NCBI RefSeq assembly: GCF_022201045.2
Contig: NC_068558.1
Span: 37,405,501 to 37,469,500, forward strand
Direction of reading: 5' to 3'
Origin: Citrus sinensis
Taxonomy: Eukaryota > Streptophyta > Magnoliopsida > Sapindales > Rutaceae
DNA length: 64,000 nucleotides
In this document: positions 43,038 through 55,805 of the stretch, piece after piece
Position numbering within the stretch: the first letter of the stretch is position 1
Layout: the number at the start of each line of letters is the position of its first letter
Notes under the pieces: model-generated
What the model was told of the DNA's origin: nothing
Database searches by the model: none
Seen by the model: only the letters and a program-made list of their open reading frames with translations
Position numbers and translations under genes: made by a program

Positions 43038-45880
43038 AGTAAGTCCCTTTACTATTCAATTGTTGTTTTTTTTTCAATTATTGAATGTATATTTTTGTTA
43101 TTTTTACCGTCGCAAAAATCGACAAACTGTTTGGTTCCCCGAAGGATTAGGGAAAATAAGAGAAAATTTAAAAAAATGATTTTTTTTTTGTTTATTTTCT
43201 GTTTAGTTGAGCTTAGTAGTTCCTTTTTTTGTTTGGATCTACGGAATCTGTTTATTTATTTTATGTAGGATCGGGATTTAGTTTTATGCTATCAATTTTT
43301 TAGGGCTTAGAACAATAATGATAATAATTCACTATTTTAAGTACTCATACTTCCATATAGGCCATGCCTTGATCAATGTAAAAAGTTTTCATGAATTTCT
43401 GTAATTTACTAGCAAGGGCACTGTGTCAAAGAGAATTCGGATAGCAGTAGCTATTTAGCTTAGGCATATTATTGATCCTATTAGGATAGGATTGCGATTT
43501 GATGACATTGGAAGCTTTTTTTCAGGTGTGAAGCTTTTTTTCAAGTTGTTATATGTTGTTTTTAGCTCATATTATTGCTTTTCAGTGGATTTGGAAGCCC
43601 CTGCAGAAGAAACGCCTGCTGAAGAGAAAACTGTGATAACAGAAAGTCCTACAGGAGGTGAATCTGATGTTTGTGAAATTGACACTAGACGCGAACCATA
43701 TGAGGGTATGGTGTTTGAGTCGGAAGATGCTGCCAAAATATTCTATGATGAGTATGCCAGACGCGCAGGATTTTCGACACGAATTATTTCATCGCGTAAG
43801 TCAGAGCGTGATGGATCGATCATCTCTCGCCATCTTGCATGTAATAAAGAGGGATTTAATGCTAACCGTCGGAAGTCCGGACGGGTTCAGATTCGAAAGC
43901 GAGAGAGCATACGGGAAGGTTGCAGGGCAATGATATTGGTGAAGAGAGAGAAGCCAGGGAGGTGGGTTGTGACGAAATTTGAGAAGGAGCATAATCACCT
44001 ACTATTAAGTTCTGGAAAGGATGGGCCATCTCCAGTAAGTACTCTTCATGTTCATTAAACCTGTTAATTTTATTAAACTACCAATCTCTCTGCTACACTC
44101 ATGAATTTTGCACATCAAGAAATTGAGATCGATGGTTACTTTTTATGCCATAGGACATCCCTTTTGTGAAAAAATGTGGAAAGAATGGAAAGCCAAAAAT
44201 TTCCAAAAGTTTTAAGTGGTGATCCTCCTTTTAATATATTGAGGGTCTCTTAAACCCATAGGTTGTTCTTGAAGACAGGGAAAACTACCATCTAGCCTTA
44301 GTCAATTTAGAGGCAGTTCACAAAAGCACTTAAGAGTATGTGAGAACACCATTCCATTTTGGAAACTGCAAGAGACCTTCCTTTTTACCCTTGGAGTATT
44401 TTATTAGATGCTGTTTATTTTATCCATATGAATTGCAATTTTGATGACTATGTTGACTTGTTATATTAATTTAAAAGTATTTGAAAGGTTGATGGTGATC
44501 CAGTGGATCAATTATGACCATAGGTGGAGAATAAAACTTGAGCTTGACTGGGCTGTTAAAGAAAATTTATCTTCCAATCAATCTAGTAAACTTTGAAGGA
44601 GTTTCTCTTAATTGAAGGGGATTGATGCAATCTAAGTTATTAATGTTACTTTCAGTAATTTCTCAACCGGGTCTGGGTGAATTGTAATTTGCTTAGTGTA
44701 CTTGATGGGAAGTAGTCCTATCTTCACATGGGTAAATAGAATCAGGGAGCTTCTCATCTGTACCTTCTGGGTGGAATGCGGTCCCAGGCCTGGCTACATT
44801 AAAACCTTATACAACATATGAAGTTGTTTAGGGTTATGACTGTGAATTTCAAAATGTAATTAGTTACTTCTTCTCAATTATAGAGAAATTGTAAGATATT
44901 TATACCTTTTCAGTGTTTGCAAAATCCTCAACTGCCACAGACCCAGATAGCTAGTGAAATTTTTTAACCTTGTGAATAGCCTTTTAAGACTGTTCTTAAA
45001 GTGAACCAGGTAATGTACTAATGGACATTTCTCAACATTAGCAAAATCATGCCATATTTGAATTGTCAGACTTTGGGTGAAGGGAAAATAAGTATTCATT
45101 TATTAGTTACTTTATTACCGGGGTAATTATAGCTGGCTCTTTTAGTTTAGATGAATATCTGAAATTGAAAATTTACACATATGTTGTACCAAGGACTGCC
45201 TTACTGTATGGTACCGTTGTACTGATACATATTGTATACTAAATTTTGAGTTCTTTAAATCCTGAAGAATCTTCAGCCAGCTTCTGCTATGTGAAGCAAT
45301 TGGTTGTTTTGGTGAAACTTTCCCTGTAGATGTTAGGAAAATGGTATAGCCTCTGTGATATTTAACTCCAATGCGAGACTTGTTCTGATGCATTTTCTGA
45401 TTAGGATGATTTATGGACATGCATTTCTTAACACCATGCAGCTCCTGGTGTGACAAAAGCAAATGTTTGATGATTAGATCTTGTGCTGAACCCTGCAATT
45501 TTGAAATGCCCATTACAGGTTAATAATCAAAATCAATGAATAAGTAGCATTTCATGTGGATTCGATGTGTAGCGTTATCATATTTTTGGCTTCTATCTAT
45601 ATTCCAATGCCTAACCAAAAAAACTTTAGAACACTCTGTACATTTGGATCTTCACAACTAAATCATCTGTATTTTGATGTCTTAGGACGAGAAAGATAGA
45701 AAAATTCGAGAGCTATCTATGGAGTTGCATCGTGCAAATCAAAAGTTGGAAGCATGCCAAGAACAGCTGCAAATAGTTATGTCGTATATCGAGGAACACG
45801 CTAAGTGTCTGTCGAAAACAGTTGAAGAGGCAGTTAAGGATATCCAAAAGGTCGAATCTGGAAAACAAAAGGAACCCTAG
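43038..45880 (+). CDS. FRF-B: short FAR1-related protein
   Basis: Exon 1 is 5' UTR (about 42890-43038) ending AACAA; intron 43039-43585; exon 2 43586-44034; intron 44035-45685; exon 3 45686-45880. As in FRF-A the start codon is split (A|TG GAT TTG), giving AACAATGG, a good plant start context. Protein 214 residues: acidic N-terminus (1-38), FAR1 domain about 40-140 (GMVFESEDAAKIFYDEYARR; likely ligands C86, C113, H136, H138), coiled-coil exon DEKDRKIRELSMELHRANQK. The ORF from 43492 that runs through the intron is not the protein start. Closest relative in the window is FRF-A. Confidence 0.88.
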
Positions 45881-46900
45881 GTAAGCTGTGGCATTCCTGT
45901 AACTGATTTTATGCCTAGAATTGTTAACCATTTTCAATTTCTAGAAGAGTATTGTGTATAGTAGTGTGACAAAAGCCTTTTGTTAATTTTAGCTGAGCTG
46001 TAACAATTTACAAAGTATCTACATTCTATTATTATATTTGAGGAGGGATTATAAATATTAGCTGTGCATTGAATTTGACGGCTGTATTAACTAAAATCAT
46101 ATGATTTTACTATCCTAATACATTTTGGACAATGATTGATGCTTATATTCTGATCATTGAGGACGGTTACTTATCCATGTTTCTAAAGGTTCCCAATGAC
46201 TTGACATCAGTGCATGATGGTGGATCGATGAAATTTATTTTTCTAAAGAAATTTTCGCATTCAGATATTCATTTTCAATTATTGGAATCGAACTCGGGAC
46301 CAGCAAAATAAAGCTGCTAAATTTTTTTATCATTCAGATACCAGGATTTTATCTTACGTTACATGAAGATAAGTTTGATAAAGTTCAGTAACTAGATATG
46401 TAATAGAAATTAGATCAGTTAAAAATCAGGTTCGTAAGTATTTCAGCCATTTTTCTGAACGTATACCTTGAAATTATTTTCTTTGATAATCTAAATCCAA
46501 GAGTTTTAAACACGTTTTATTATGGGAATTACCATTTTAATATTGATTTTTACCATCACAATTCGACAACACGCAGTTAATGGGTGAGGTTTGTCGTCGA
46601 GTGTAAGATTTAAAGTATAGAAATATTTGAACTATAAAACTTGAAAATTGAAATTTTATCATTTATGTTTTGTACATGTTAAATAAGAACAAAAATAATA
46701 AATTTAACCAATTTTATTAAATAGATCTCTAAAATTAATGAAATTACTCCTTTTAGCATTTGGGTTTGCCTACGTCAAAAATCAAAGAGTCAAACCAGGT
46801 TACCATACCGTCCATACCACTAGCCGACGAGCGGCTAATTTGATAAAAATGACGAATTATGACGTTATTTTATAAATCATTACAAATCAGGGACTTAAAC
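45881..46900. other. Spacer between FRF-B and FRF-C
   Basis: 3' UTR then AT-rich spacer. No gene or repeat recognised. Confidence 0.5.
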
Positions 46901-47621
46901 GAAAAAAATCCAAAAGGCCTTTTTTATTATTGTTTTATTTTTTTGGTTTTATGGCAAATCAGTAACAGCGCCGCTACGTCACTTTCATTTCTGGGCCTTT
47001 GGCTCTTGTGTCCCCGATGCGAAGTGCAGAAACAGTTTAGAAAACACACAAGAATTCAGAAACAATTCCAGTAACATACAATAAAATAGGTAAAGCTCTG
47101 CTCAAATATCTGAAAAAGATCCAGCGTTTTTCTGGGTTTTAAATTTTCATTTTTATCCTTTTCTGCTGTTGTTTTAGACAGCACATTTCAGCTTCAGGTG
47201 CATTCTGGCACGAGCATATAATTTAGTTCAATTAATCTGTTTTGTTTTTTCTGTATGATTTTGCTTTCTGGGTTGTTTTCTTTTTCTGTTCATTGAAATG
47301 TTTGTGGTGTTGAATTTCATAAATTAAGCTCGCTTAAGTGAATTCTGAGAAAAATAAAACTTGTAAAATTTGATACTTCATCGTTAGGTAATCCAGTTAT
47401 GTGTAGTAATTAAAAGAGCTTCCATATTAAAGTCATGTACATAAATTTGACATAATCTAACAAACATTGCCAATGGTGATTGTTGATTAATGATTAATAA
47501 TTATATCTTAAGGGTAATCACAAATTTGAATTTTTGTCATCTACTGTATGCCTGCAGTTTTGTTGTGTGATCATGTCTAAGTTTATGTCTTGATATTTTT
47601 TAATGTTGTGATAGGGTTGTG

Positions 47622-50600
47622 ATGGGAAGCACCTCTGGTGAACAATTTGATTTGGGCAGAAATTATAGACAATGGTTAGCTGAAACTTTTGATGGTCATG
47701 AAACAGGAGATGATGAATTATCGGATCATTTTAATGGAAGTGATAATTTCACCCAACCATCTGATGGGATGTTTCCATTAACTTCTGAATCTACAGAGCC
47801 ATATATTGGTATGGAGTTTGACTCAGCAGAGGATGCAAGGGAATTTTACGAGATGTATGGAAGGCGTGTGGGGTTTACGATACGAAATAATCGTACACGT
47901 CGGTCTCTAAAAGATAATTCAATAATTGGTCGAGAATATGTTTGCTCTAAAGAGGGATTTCGTACAGGAAAGTGCACAAATAGAGGTAGCAGAGTTCTCC
48001 TGCCACGGCCTGCCACCAGGGAGGGGTGCAATGCCATGCTGAGAATAGCTGCAAAGGATGGAGGGAAGTGGGTTATCTATGGTTTTGTAAAAGAACACAA
48101 TCACGAGCTGAATCCAAGTAAAATACCGCCTCGACGATCTCATAGAATTGCATTCTCTGAGGTATGGTAGGAGATTGTGTTTTTATGACATGATGCTATT
48201 TGAGTGCTTATTATCTTAATGGTTTCTTTAGAATTTGGAAATATGAGAAAAAGGATATGCTTGTTCAATTGACATGACCGAAGAACCACATGTGGTTTAA
48301 TGGAACTTAAAGAACTAAAGTTGAGTTATAGATTCAATGACCGTCATGCATCAGTGCCATAGATGGAAACCTTTTTAAAATGTATATTTGGGAGACTTTT
48401 ATTGGCAAGCAACAAAAAGAGCAAGAGGAGGACCTGAAAGTTACTTAGCTAATTTAGCTAGGATTTGAGGTTTGAAGGACATACATTTTCAGCTTGATTA
48501 CAGAAACCATTTCCATCTTTGTGTTTACAGCTTCAGAGAGATTGGTGTCTACTAAAAATCATGTATGACTAGAAGCTGTCAGAACTTTGGGTGCAGGAGC
48601 CCAAAAAATATACCAGTGATGAGCCATGAGTGATCAAGAGTGATATGTATAGAACCTTTTATTAGCACAATTGAGTGATCAAGAGTCATATGTATAGAAC
48701 CTGGTCTTAGCACAATTTAGGAGAGGGGGTGGGCATACGTAATTTGATGATTTAACCAGAAATTATCCTAAGGAATAACATGATTCAGGAACTTTCCACT
48801 AGCATGTAGGAACAAGAAGAAAATGCACTGATATGGCAAGTAAATTATGACAGGAGTTTTGATATAGCTAAACCCCAAATGGTGAAGAAAAAAGTTATTT
48901 GCATTGAGCTGAGTTTATTTTAGAATCGAAGTCTTGAGAATAATAAATTGACATGTTTGTGTTTTATGGTTGGAATAAGTGAATATGGAACAGAAAATTT
49001 GAACAATAAAGCACGCTAAATCTCTTGACAAGATTAAGTTCATTAATAGATGGGTCCCTCTTCCATTATTGTAATGGGTTGGTTGGTTTTATTAAGAGTT
49101 ATGGGTGCAAGTTATATGTTTTGTACTTTATATCCAAGCAGGTTGCTCCAAAATAACTTGTACTTAAATGCAGCATTAGCTGTAGCAATGGCATCGAAGA
49201 ACAGCTAGTACTTGAATTAACCATAAATTAAGCCATTGTTTTCTTGAATTGCTTTAAGCCAGTTTAGTTTAGTTTCTTCATATGCAAGTTCTGTGGCCTA
49301 TTTTACTCTTTGCCGACACTTACCAAGCAGTTTAACATGAATAAATAGACATCTTTTTACCTCTATAAACTGGTGCAAAGCTGTTACAGCTGTATAATTG
49401 ATGTTTGATAATGCGAGTGAATGTTTTGAATTGAGGTACAAGGAAAGAGTTTCATGAATCACAAGATTGACTTGGGTAAGCCGTATTATAAGGTCAATTA
49501 GGAATTTGTGTGACTGGAGTTATTCAATGTCTATGAACATCTTTTGCTATCAGTGTAGAATATATGAGGTTTGATAAGAAGAGATTCTGGTTGTCCGCTT
49601 TGCATCATTGTGGTGTTTCAGCTGCTTTTTTGTTTTTGTATTTGGTCAGAAAATCACAATGTCACATTTGAAAAGTGCAATTATTGCAATTTCAAGTGCA
49701 CAAGCACCTCTAGGAGCTTGCTACGGAAATGGAGGGTGGAGTAGCTGTGCCTAGTTTCACCCTAAAACATGTCATATTTTTGTTTATTTTATGGTTAAAT
49801 TTCTAACCACCTCTCTTGTAAAATGACAATCTTCAAAATACTCCAAACTATTGGAAACCTCAAGTTGCCCTGATTTTTGTTCAAAAGATAAGGGAAAAAT
49901 GGGGGCAGAAAATTTTTTTATCTTAAAAAAAATGGGGGTAAGTTGAGGTTTACAATAGTTTGGGGGGTAGTTGAAGAATAATCCTTATTTTATTTTATTC
50001 TCTTTCACCATTCAATCTAATATTTGGAAAATTTCTTAACTATGTATTATTATCCAAGCGGAAAGCTGTTTTTTTGGGACTTTATTATCATGTTCTTGTC
50101 TTATTCAAGTGCTGGGTTGCTTTGGGGTTTAAGATTGTACACTCTACTTTGTACAACTTTTCATATACATTTTGATCGATAGAAATTCCCCGCCTCACCA
50201 TTTTGGATGCATAGAGACCTGGTTGGATGACCAGAATAGTTCTCTCACTATGGGCCTTTTGTCTAAGATTTCGCCCATTTCCCCAAAAATAGTTGGAAGT
50301 AATCATGTTTTGAGAACAAACCTTGCGAGTTATGCCCACATTTGGCTATGAGCCAACAAGGCGACATGGGCTTACATTTTCTTACTTCAACATTCTTATA
50401 ACGCTTCTATTTTAACGATTGCATGCAGGATGTGAAGGATCTTAAAATTCGAGAACTATCCACGGAGCTACATCATGAAAAAAAGAAATCTGCAGCTTAT
50501 CAAGAACAACTATGCATGGTCTTGAAATTTATTGAGGAACACACTCAGCGGATGTCTTTGAAAGTTCAAGTAGTGACTAATAATATGCAAGAACTGGAAT

Positions 50601-50632
50601 CTGAAGAGCGAGAAAGTTCGTACCCTGACTAG
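47622..50632 (+). CDS. FRF-C: short FAR1-related protein
   Basis: 5' UTR exon probably ends at 47089 (AATAG|GTAAAG). Exon 2 from 47615 with the ATG seven bases in, at 47622, to 48161; intron 48162-50428; exon 3 50429-50632. Protein 247 residues. N-terminus about 60 residues, acidic and Gly/Ser-rich; FAR1 domain about 62-161 (GMEFDSAEDAREFYEMYGRR; likely ligands C108, C136, H159, H161), then basic PPRRSHR; exon 3 gives the coiled coil (DVKDLKIRELSTELHHEKKK). FRF-C and FRF-D share the RLAAKDGGKW-type motif and longer N-terminus, so they form the second pair. Here the start codon is whole. Confidence 0.9.
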
Positions 50633-51720
50633 AGTGAGTTTTTCTTGGATCATCTTTGTTTAGTATAAAATGCCAGATGCTTTATATATTTGAATAACCT
50701 CATCTACCAACATTGGCTTTGAAGGTGATTTAGCGAATGCGACTTCGATAAAAATTGTCCAATCCAATTAGATAAACATCGAAAGGAGTATGGAATTTTC
50801 AAAAACTCTGGCTAGACGCATGTGATCACTGTGAAAAACTTGTTATGATTAGATTTAGATCCTGAAATTTCAATTAGGTAACATGTGTTGATCAGATCCT
50901 CCTTCACCAGTGAAGTGCAATGTCGTCTGGGCATTGATACCGGGATATATCCATTTCCTGCATTGTTGAGCTTCTACTTGTGGAACTTGAGACAGTACAA
51001 GACCTTCGACAATTACCAGATGCAAGCACCAAAGACAACATGGCCTCACAGCTAAGTAAGAAGGAAGCAGCTATCACCAAGGAGTGGCTCTGCAAGCTTG
51101 CCATAATGGTTATATGTATTGTCAAACGTTTGGATGAATGATAAAATCTTTATTTATAAGATGAGAAATGGTTGATTATGAAATTTCAAAATGTAATGCG
51201 TGTTGCGTCTCTGTCTCTTCCATTTGGCATCTATAAAAGTTAATTTAATCTGAACCAATGCATTTGAATTTAATCTATGGTTATTTTTAAATTACAACTT
51301 TGTTCAAATATTTAACGCTTCCAATGAATGTGGAAGCTGCTGTGGTTAATGACATAATCTGATTCACAATTTATTAGACGTGACAGTGACTAATATGTTG
51401 TCAAATGAGTCCAATATAAATTATTTATGAGAATGTGAAACCGACTAATACTAAACAATATTATTAATACCATAAATAAACAATATTATTATCGTTATTA
51501 TTATTAGTTCCCGCAAGACACCCCCAATTCAAGTCCCCCAGAAAGCAAAGAGAGCTAGAACAGTAGTAAACTGAACGTCCCCACATTATCGTCATCCTGC
51601 ATCGCGGTCGTTGGTCTGTTCGGTCACGTGGCTACATACCAGCCCTTCGATCTAGAACAAAAACTCAACTCGTAGATCTGTGATCTGACACGGATCTCCC
51701 TTCAGTCAGCTCCTTCTCCG
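50633..51720. other. Spacer between FRF-C and FRF-D
   Basis: 3' UTR then spacer. (TTA)n near 51485-51507. The minus-strand ORF at 50904-51125 has no domain. No gene recognised. Confidence 0.5.
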
Positions 51721-52262
51721 TACTCACTACGCACGAGTGACGAGCCCAGACTGTAACATAAAACAGTTCAAATTTCAGAAGCTCAAAATCAGGTCAGCTA
51801 AGCTGCAGCTGCAGCTGCTTTTATTCACTTCATATCTTTAATTTCAGCTTCTGCTTCAGTTTTTTTTTTTAATATTTCTTTTGGTGGGGGGGTCGAATTT
51901 ATTTATTATTTATTTATCTTTTCACTATCGGTGAACTAGGTTTCTTGTGAATTTTGTAAAGGAAATGAAAAGATGATGTTAAGTTAATACCAAGTGCATT
52001 TTTGGAATTATGTTCAAAACAAAACCCTGCAAAATATTTCATGTCGTTGTTTGGGAATTGTTGCATCAGTGTGAATGTAACTGCAATGTGGGATAAATTA
52101 GGGAGTGTGTGTTTATTAAATTTGGATATTATTGGATTATCAATATTTAGCACTTATACAGATGCATGATGGAAATGTTAGATTCTATGACCACAAAATG
52201 TACAATGATTAGAGGAACTGGCAATAATTTTTGGATGTCGTTCTATCTGTAGGAACATCATA

Positions 52263-53683
52263 ATGGCCTGTTCTGCTGGACATGAATTTATAGATGGTGA
52301 AGGCTGTTCGGATAACGATACATTGGAAAGCTTTGATGAACATGATACCACAGAAGATGGGCTGTTGCAGAATTACAATTCGCACGATGTTATAAATGAT
52401 GAATTGAATGTGGTGATCCCTTCGATGGAAGGATTCACGGCTGACAGCTCAGAAAGTTTAGAACCATGCATGGGAATGACTTTTCCATCACTAGAAGATG
52501 CGAGGGATTTCTATTACGAATACGCCAAGCGTACAGGTTTCACCATACGAACAAACCGAATCCGTCACTCACTAAAGAATATGGCTATTATTGGCCGGGA
52601 CTTTGTTTGTTCTAGGGAAGGTTTTCGTGCTGCGAAGCATGCGCTTAGAAAAGACAGGGTTCTTCCTCCAAGACCAGTTACCAGAGAAGGCTGCAAAGCG
52701 ATGATAAGGCTGGCAGCAAGGGATGGAGGTAAATGGGCTGTTACCAAATTTGTCCGAGAGCACAACCACAAATTGCTGACTCATTGTAAATTCCCTGGGG
52801 AGCTTCCAATTGTCAATATACTCAGTGAGGTAAGTCTGGGGTTACTTCTTGATAAAATGGTAATATGGATCAATTTGCATTGTTTGTTTATAAATATCTA
52901 GGTGTTACACCTCTTATCTTTTAGTACTATCTTATTTTTTTAATTTTTTTTTTTAAAGCTAACTTTTATTATTTAATGGAACTGTTAAGGTGTCTGAGTG
53001 CAAAATTTGAATTGAACATCATTATTAATCATAAACTTATTAGAAGATCCTCTGGAGAAGTTTAGACCATTGCTAACAGAGCTCATTCTGTCTTTGGATC
53101 TTGAGATGACCTAGCTTTAGATTTATATGGATTGCATACAAAGTTTGATTGATTTTTAAGCAATACCCTTTCTTATTGGCTGGAAAGTGGTTAATGGTCA
53201 TATGGGTTCCACATTCCTAAACAGTCTGAATACAGTAAGTGTGCTTACTCAATTTGTGGTAAGAAATCCCTACTACAAAGCATGTACCTCTACCTTTTCA
53301 ATGCATGCTTCTGCCATTAACATAGCACTTCTAACATAGGTCTTATGACAAAATTTACATACCACATGGCAATTGGCTGAGAAAGAGATTCATGCATATC
53401 TTGAAAGTCTTTATTGTAGGAATTGTTAATGAAAGTTCTATTTACTCAGTTTTATTATCATTTGAATTTAAAAATGTTTGTTTTCATGAAAATGCAGGAA
53501 GAAAAGGACAAGAAAATACGGGATCTCTACAATGAACTTCAGCGTGAAAGAGAGCGATCTGCAGCAATTCAACAACAACTACGGTTGATTCTCAAAGATC
53601 TAGAAGAGCATGCTGAGATCATGTCTATAAGAGTTGAAGACATTGTTAACAGCTTGAGAGAAATTGAACTTGATGAGTTGTAG
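52263..53683 (+). CDS. FRF-D: short FAR1-related protein
   Basis: 5' UTR exon probably ends at 51792 (AAAATCAG|GTCAGC). Exon 2 starts 52253, ATG at 52263 to 52829; intron 52830-53497; exon 3 53498-53683. Protein 250 residues. Acidic N-terminus (1-66, rich in Asp/Glu), FAR1 domain about 70-170 (GMTFPSLEDARDFYYEYAKR; likely ligands C116, C144, H167, H169), coiled coil (EEKDKKIRDLYNELQRERER) in exon 3. Phase-0 junction at the same point as in FRF-A, B and C. The gene is the one nearest to the CML gene. Confidence 0.92.
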
Positions 53684-55193
53684 TTTCTCAGAACGTGGAA
53701 GTAGGAGTATAAGTTTTTGTAGCAGATGGGTTATTCAATCCTAATTTCCTGACAACCAAATTAGAACATCAGACCACCATGTCAGGTGTGCTGTAAGGCT
53801 GAATTTATCAGTAGCCATTGGGACGAGTTGACTGCAAATGCAGCTTAAGATACCCCACAGTTGAAAAAATGCATGTTGGGGTTGTCTCTAGGGTTTCTCC
53901 TCCAGTAGAGTTCAGCACATGTTACTGGCAAAGGTGATTTCATTTCCAAAAATGTTTGTGGAAGCTTTGGAAATGTTTGTGGTTCTCTAATCCATTGATT
54001 TTAAGTTTTTCTTACACACCAAGGCAATTAATTCTGTTAGCGAACTGCAGCAAAGGTGATCCATACAAGCAGAGATTGCCCGTTGATCTTTAGCAGACTT
54101 GAGTCAACTTAAAGTCCCTAAATCTTGGATATTTATGTTGCTGCTGGTGTTGATCAATAAGACTGCCTGCAACCTTAAGGTTGGTTTTTGTTGTTTGAAG
54201 ACATTTTCCCTTATTAACCGCATCGCTTGTAGACTCCTTCTTGAAGTTCCATTTAATGCCATCAAATTCAGTGTGTTCATGTTAATAGTATCCAAGTGAT
54301 ACTACCACAATTTGTAGCGTTTAGATACATGTGATAAAAATTCATTAGGCCGATAACTCTTAGTATTTAAAGATATGAGTAAACAATTTGATTTGCAGTT
54401 CTGGGTTTATTAATTATGCTTCCGAAATTCTCACAACATTGCCATTTTTTTTTTTTCTGTCTTTGGAAATTCTGCTACCCATTGCAAATGGGAAAGGAAC
54501 TCCAGCGAGAGGTCGCCACATGGGCCGTCGTTCTCCATAAGGAGAGTGACGTCTCGATGAAAACCCGTAGTTTATGTAGTCCATATCAATTTACATCACC
54601 AGTAACCTCAGGAAAAAAAAAAGAGAAACGATGACAATGTGGAAAACAAAAGCAAAGAATACTAAAAACAATAAAACCAAATAATCTTAATTCTTAAATT
54701 ACATGAATGAAGAATATAAAAATTAAAATCGCTTTTCTTGCAAGTGTAAATTGTTTCCCCCTGCACGCCATTACCCAGAAGACCAACATCATCATCACCA
54801 CGGACATCCGACACGTGTTCGCAACCCAAGCATTGCATGTCTCCCTAGTCCACTTGTCTAATAAAACTTCGTCGCATATACATTCAACTTCTATAAATGA
54901 TTTTGTTTCAAAAATATGTATATCGTAGTATACATGACATGATTTTAATAGATAGTTGTAAATATTACCCGACTGACACGACACGACACGACACGACGTC
55001 TCCCTTGACATGCGGCGAAAGCCATTGGCGTTACGGCGTCGGAATGATCATCAATCATCATTATCATCATCATCATCACCGTCACCCAAATCGTATGATT
55101 GTAAGTTTCGGAAATTTTATATTTACAACAACAAATTGATTTCATTGATTATGATGGAATAAAAAAAAGACAAAATCCTTTCTCTAAATTGAA
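53684..55193. other. Spacer between FRF-D and the CML gene (tail to tail)
   Basis: FRF-D 3' UTR, then spacer shared with the CML 3' end. An (ACACG)n run lies at about 54974-55000 and (ATC)n at 55055-55080. Small ORFs at 54099-54299 and 54694-55139 show no domain. Confidence 0.5.
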
Positions 55194-55805
55194 TCAAGTC
55201 AAAGCACTGAACCCACCGCCTTTCATCATCTGCTTGAACTCCTTGTAATCAACCATGCCGTCACCGTCCACGTCGACCTTCATGATCATCCGCTTGCAAT
55301 CCTCTACGGTCCGGCCTTGCTTGAGCCCCAGGGACCCCAACACGGATTTCAACTCGTCAAACGTGATGAACCCGTCGCCGTTCTGGTCGAACACGTTGAA
55401 CGCTTCCTTCATGTCTTCCTCCTCGTCTTTCTCTTCCATGATGGACTTGTACAGCGCCCCGAACTCGTCGATGTCGACGCAGCCGTCTCCGTTGACGTCG
55501 ATCCGCTCGATCATCTGGGTCAGCTCCACGTCCGGAATGTATATTCCCAGGTTCTCCAACGAGTCGTTCAGCTCCTTCTTCGATATCCGCCCGTCTCCGT
55601 TGTGGTCGAACATTTGGAAAACCCGGTCCAGCTCTGCCTGGTCCATTGTCGATCGCGTCGGGTTCGTGTTGGACTGTGACGACAGGCTGGGGCCCAGAGC
55701 GGGGGCGGGGAACCAGGAACGGGGGAGGAAGCGACGGAGCTTCTTTGGGAGCAAATGAAGGATGAAAGTGTAAAGAAGGAAAATTCTCAACAAAATGGAG
55801 CGCAT
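55194..55805 (-). CDS. Calmodulin-like protein with N-terminal membrane anchor (CML3/4/5/7 type)
   Basis: Intronless, 203 residues. Four EF-hand loops with all acidic ligands: D67-E78 ([12 protein letters not shown]), D103-E114 ([12 protein letters not shown]), D140-E151 ([12 protein letters not shown]), D178-E189 ([12 protein letters not shown]). The first 20 or so residues ([20 protein letters not shown]) form a hydrophobic segment, then a basic KKLRRF, so a signal-anchor. Arabidopsis CML4 and CML5 with such an end are reported to sit on endosomal membranes. A second in-frame ATG (residue 54, [10 protein letters not shown]) would give a soluble 150-residue calmodulin-like form. Ca2+ sensor; partner unknown. 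It is the only strongly GC-rich gene in the window, which is usual for intronless CMLs. Confidence 0.93.
   Translation of the reverse strand: MRSILLRIFLLYTFILHLLPKKLRRFLPRSWFPAPALGPSLSSQSNTNPTRSTMDQAELDRVFQMFDHNGDGRISKKELNDSLENLGIYIPDVELTQMIERIDVNGDGCVDIDEFGALYKSIMEEKDEEEDMKEAFNVFDQNGDGFITFDELKSVLGSLGLKQGRTVEDCKRMIMKVDVDGDGMVDYKEFKQMMKGGGFSALT

Noticed and set aside
43492-43585. In-frame N-terminal extension of FRF-B (MRFDDIGSFFSG...)
   Set aside because: It is intron 1 read through; it ends in a proper CAG acceptor and has no counterpart in the other FRFs.
44878-45513. Minus-strand ORFs of 73 and 123 codons in FRF-B intron 2
   Set aside because: No domain, no promoter, AT-rich chance frames in an intron.
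55255-55758. 167-codon ORF opposite the CML gene
   Set aside because: Antisense shadow of a GC-rich EF-hand gene.
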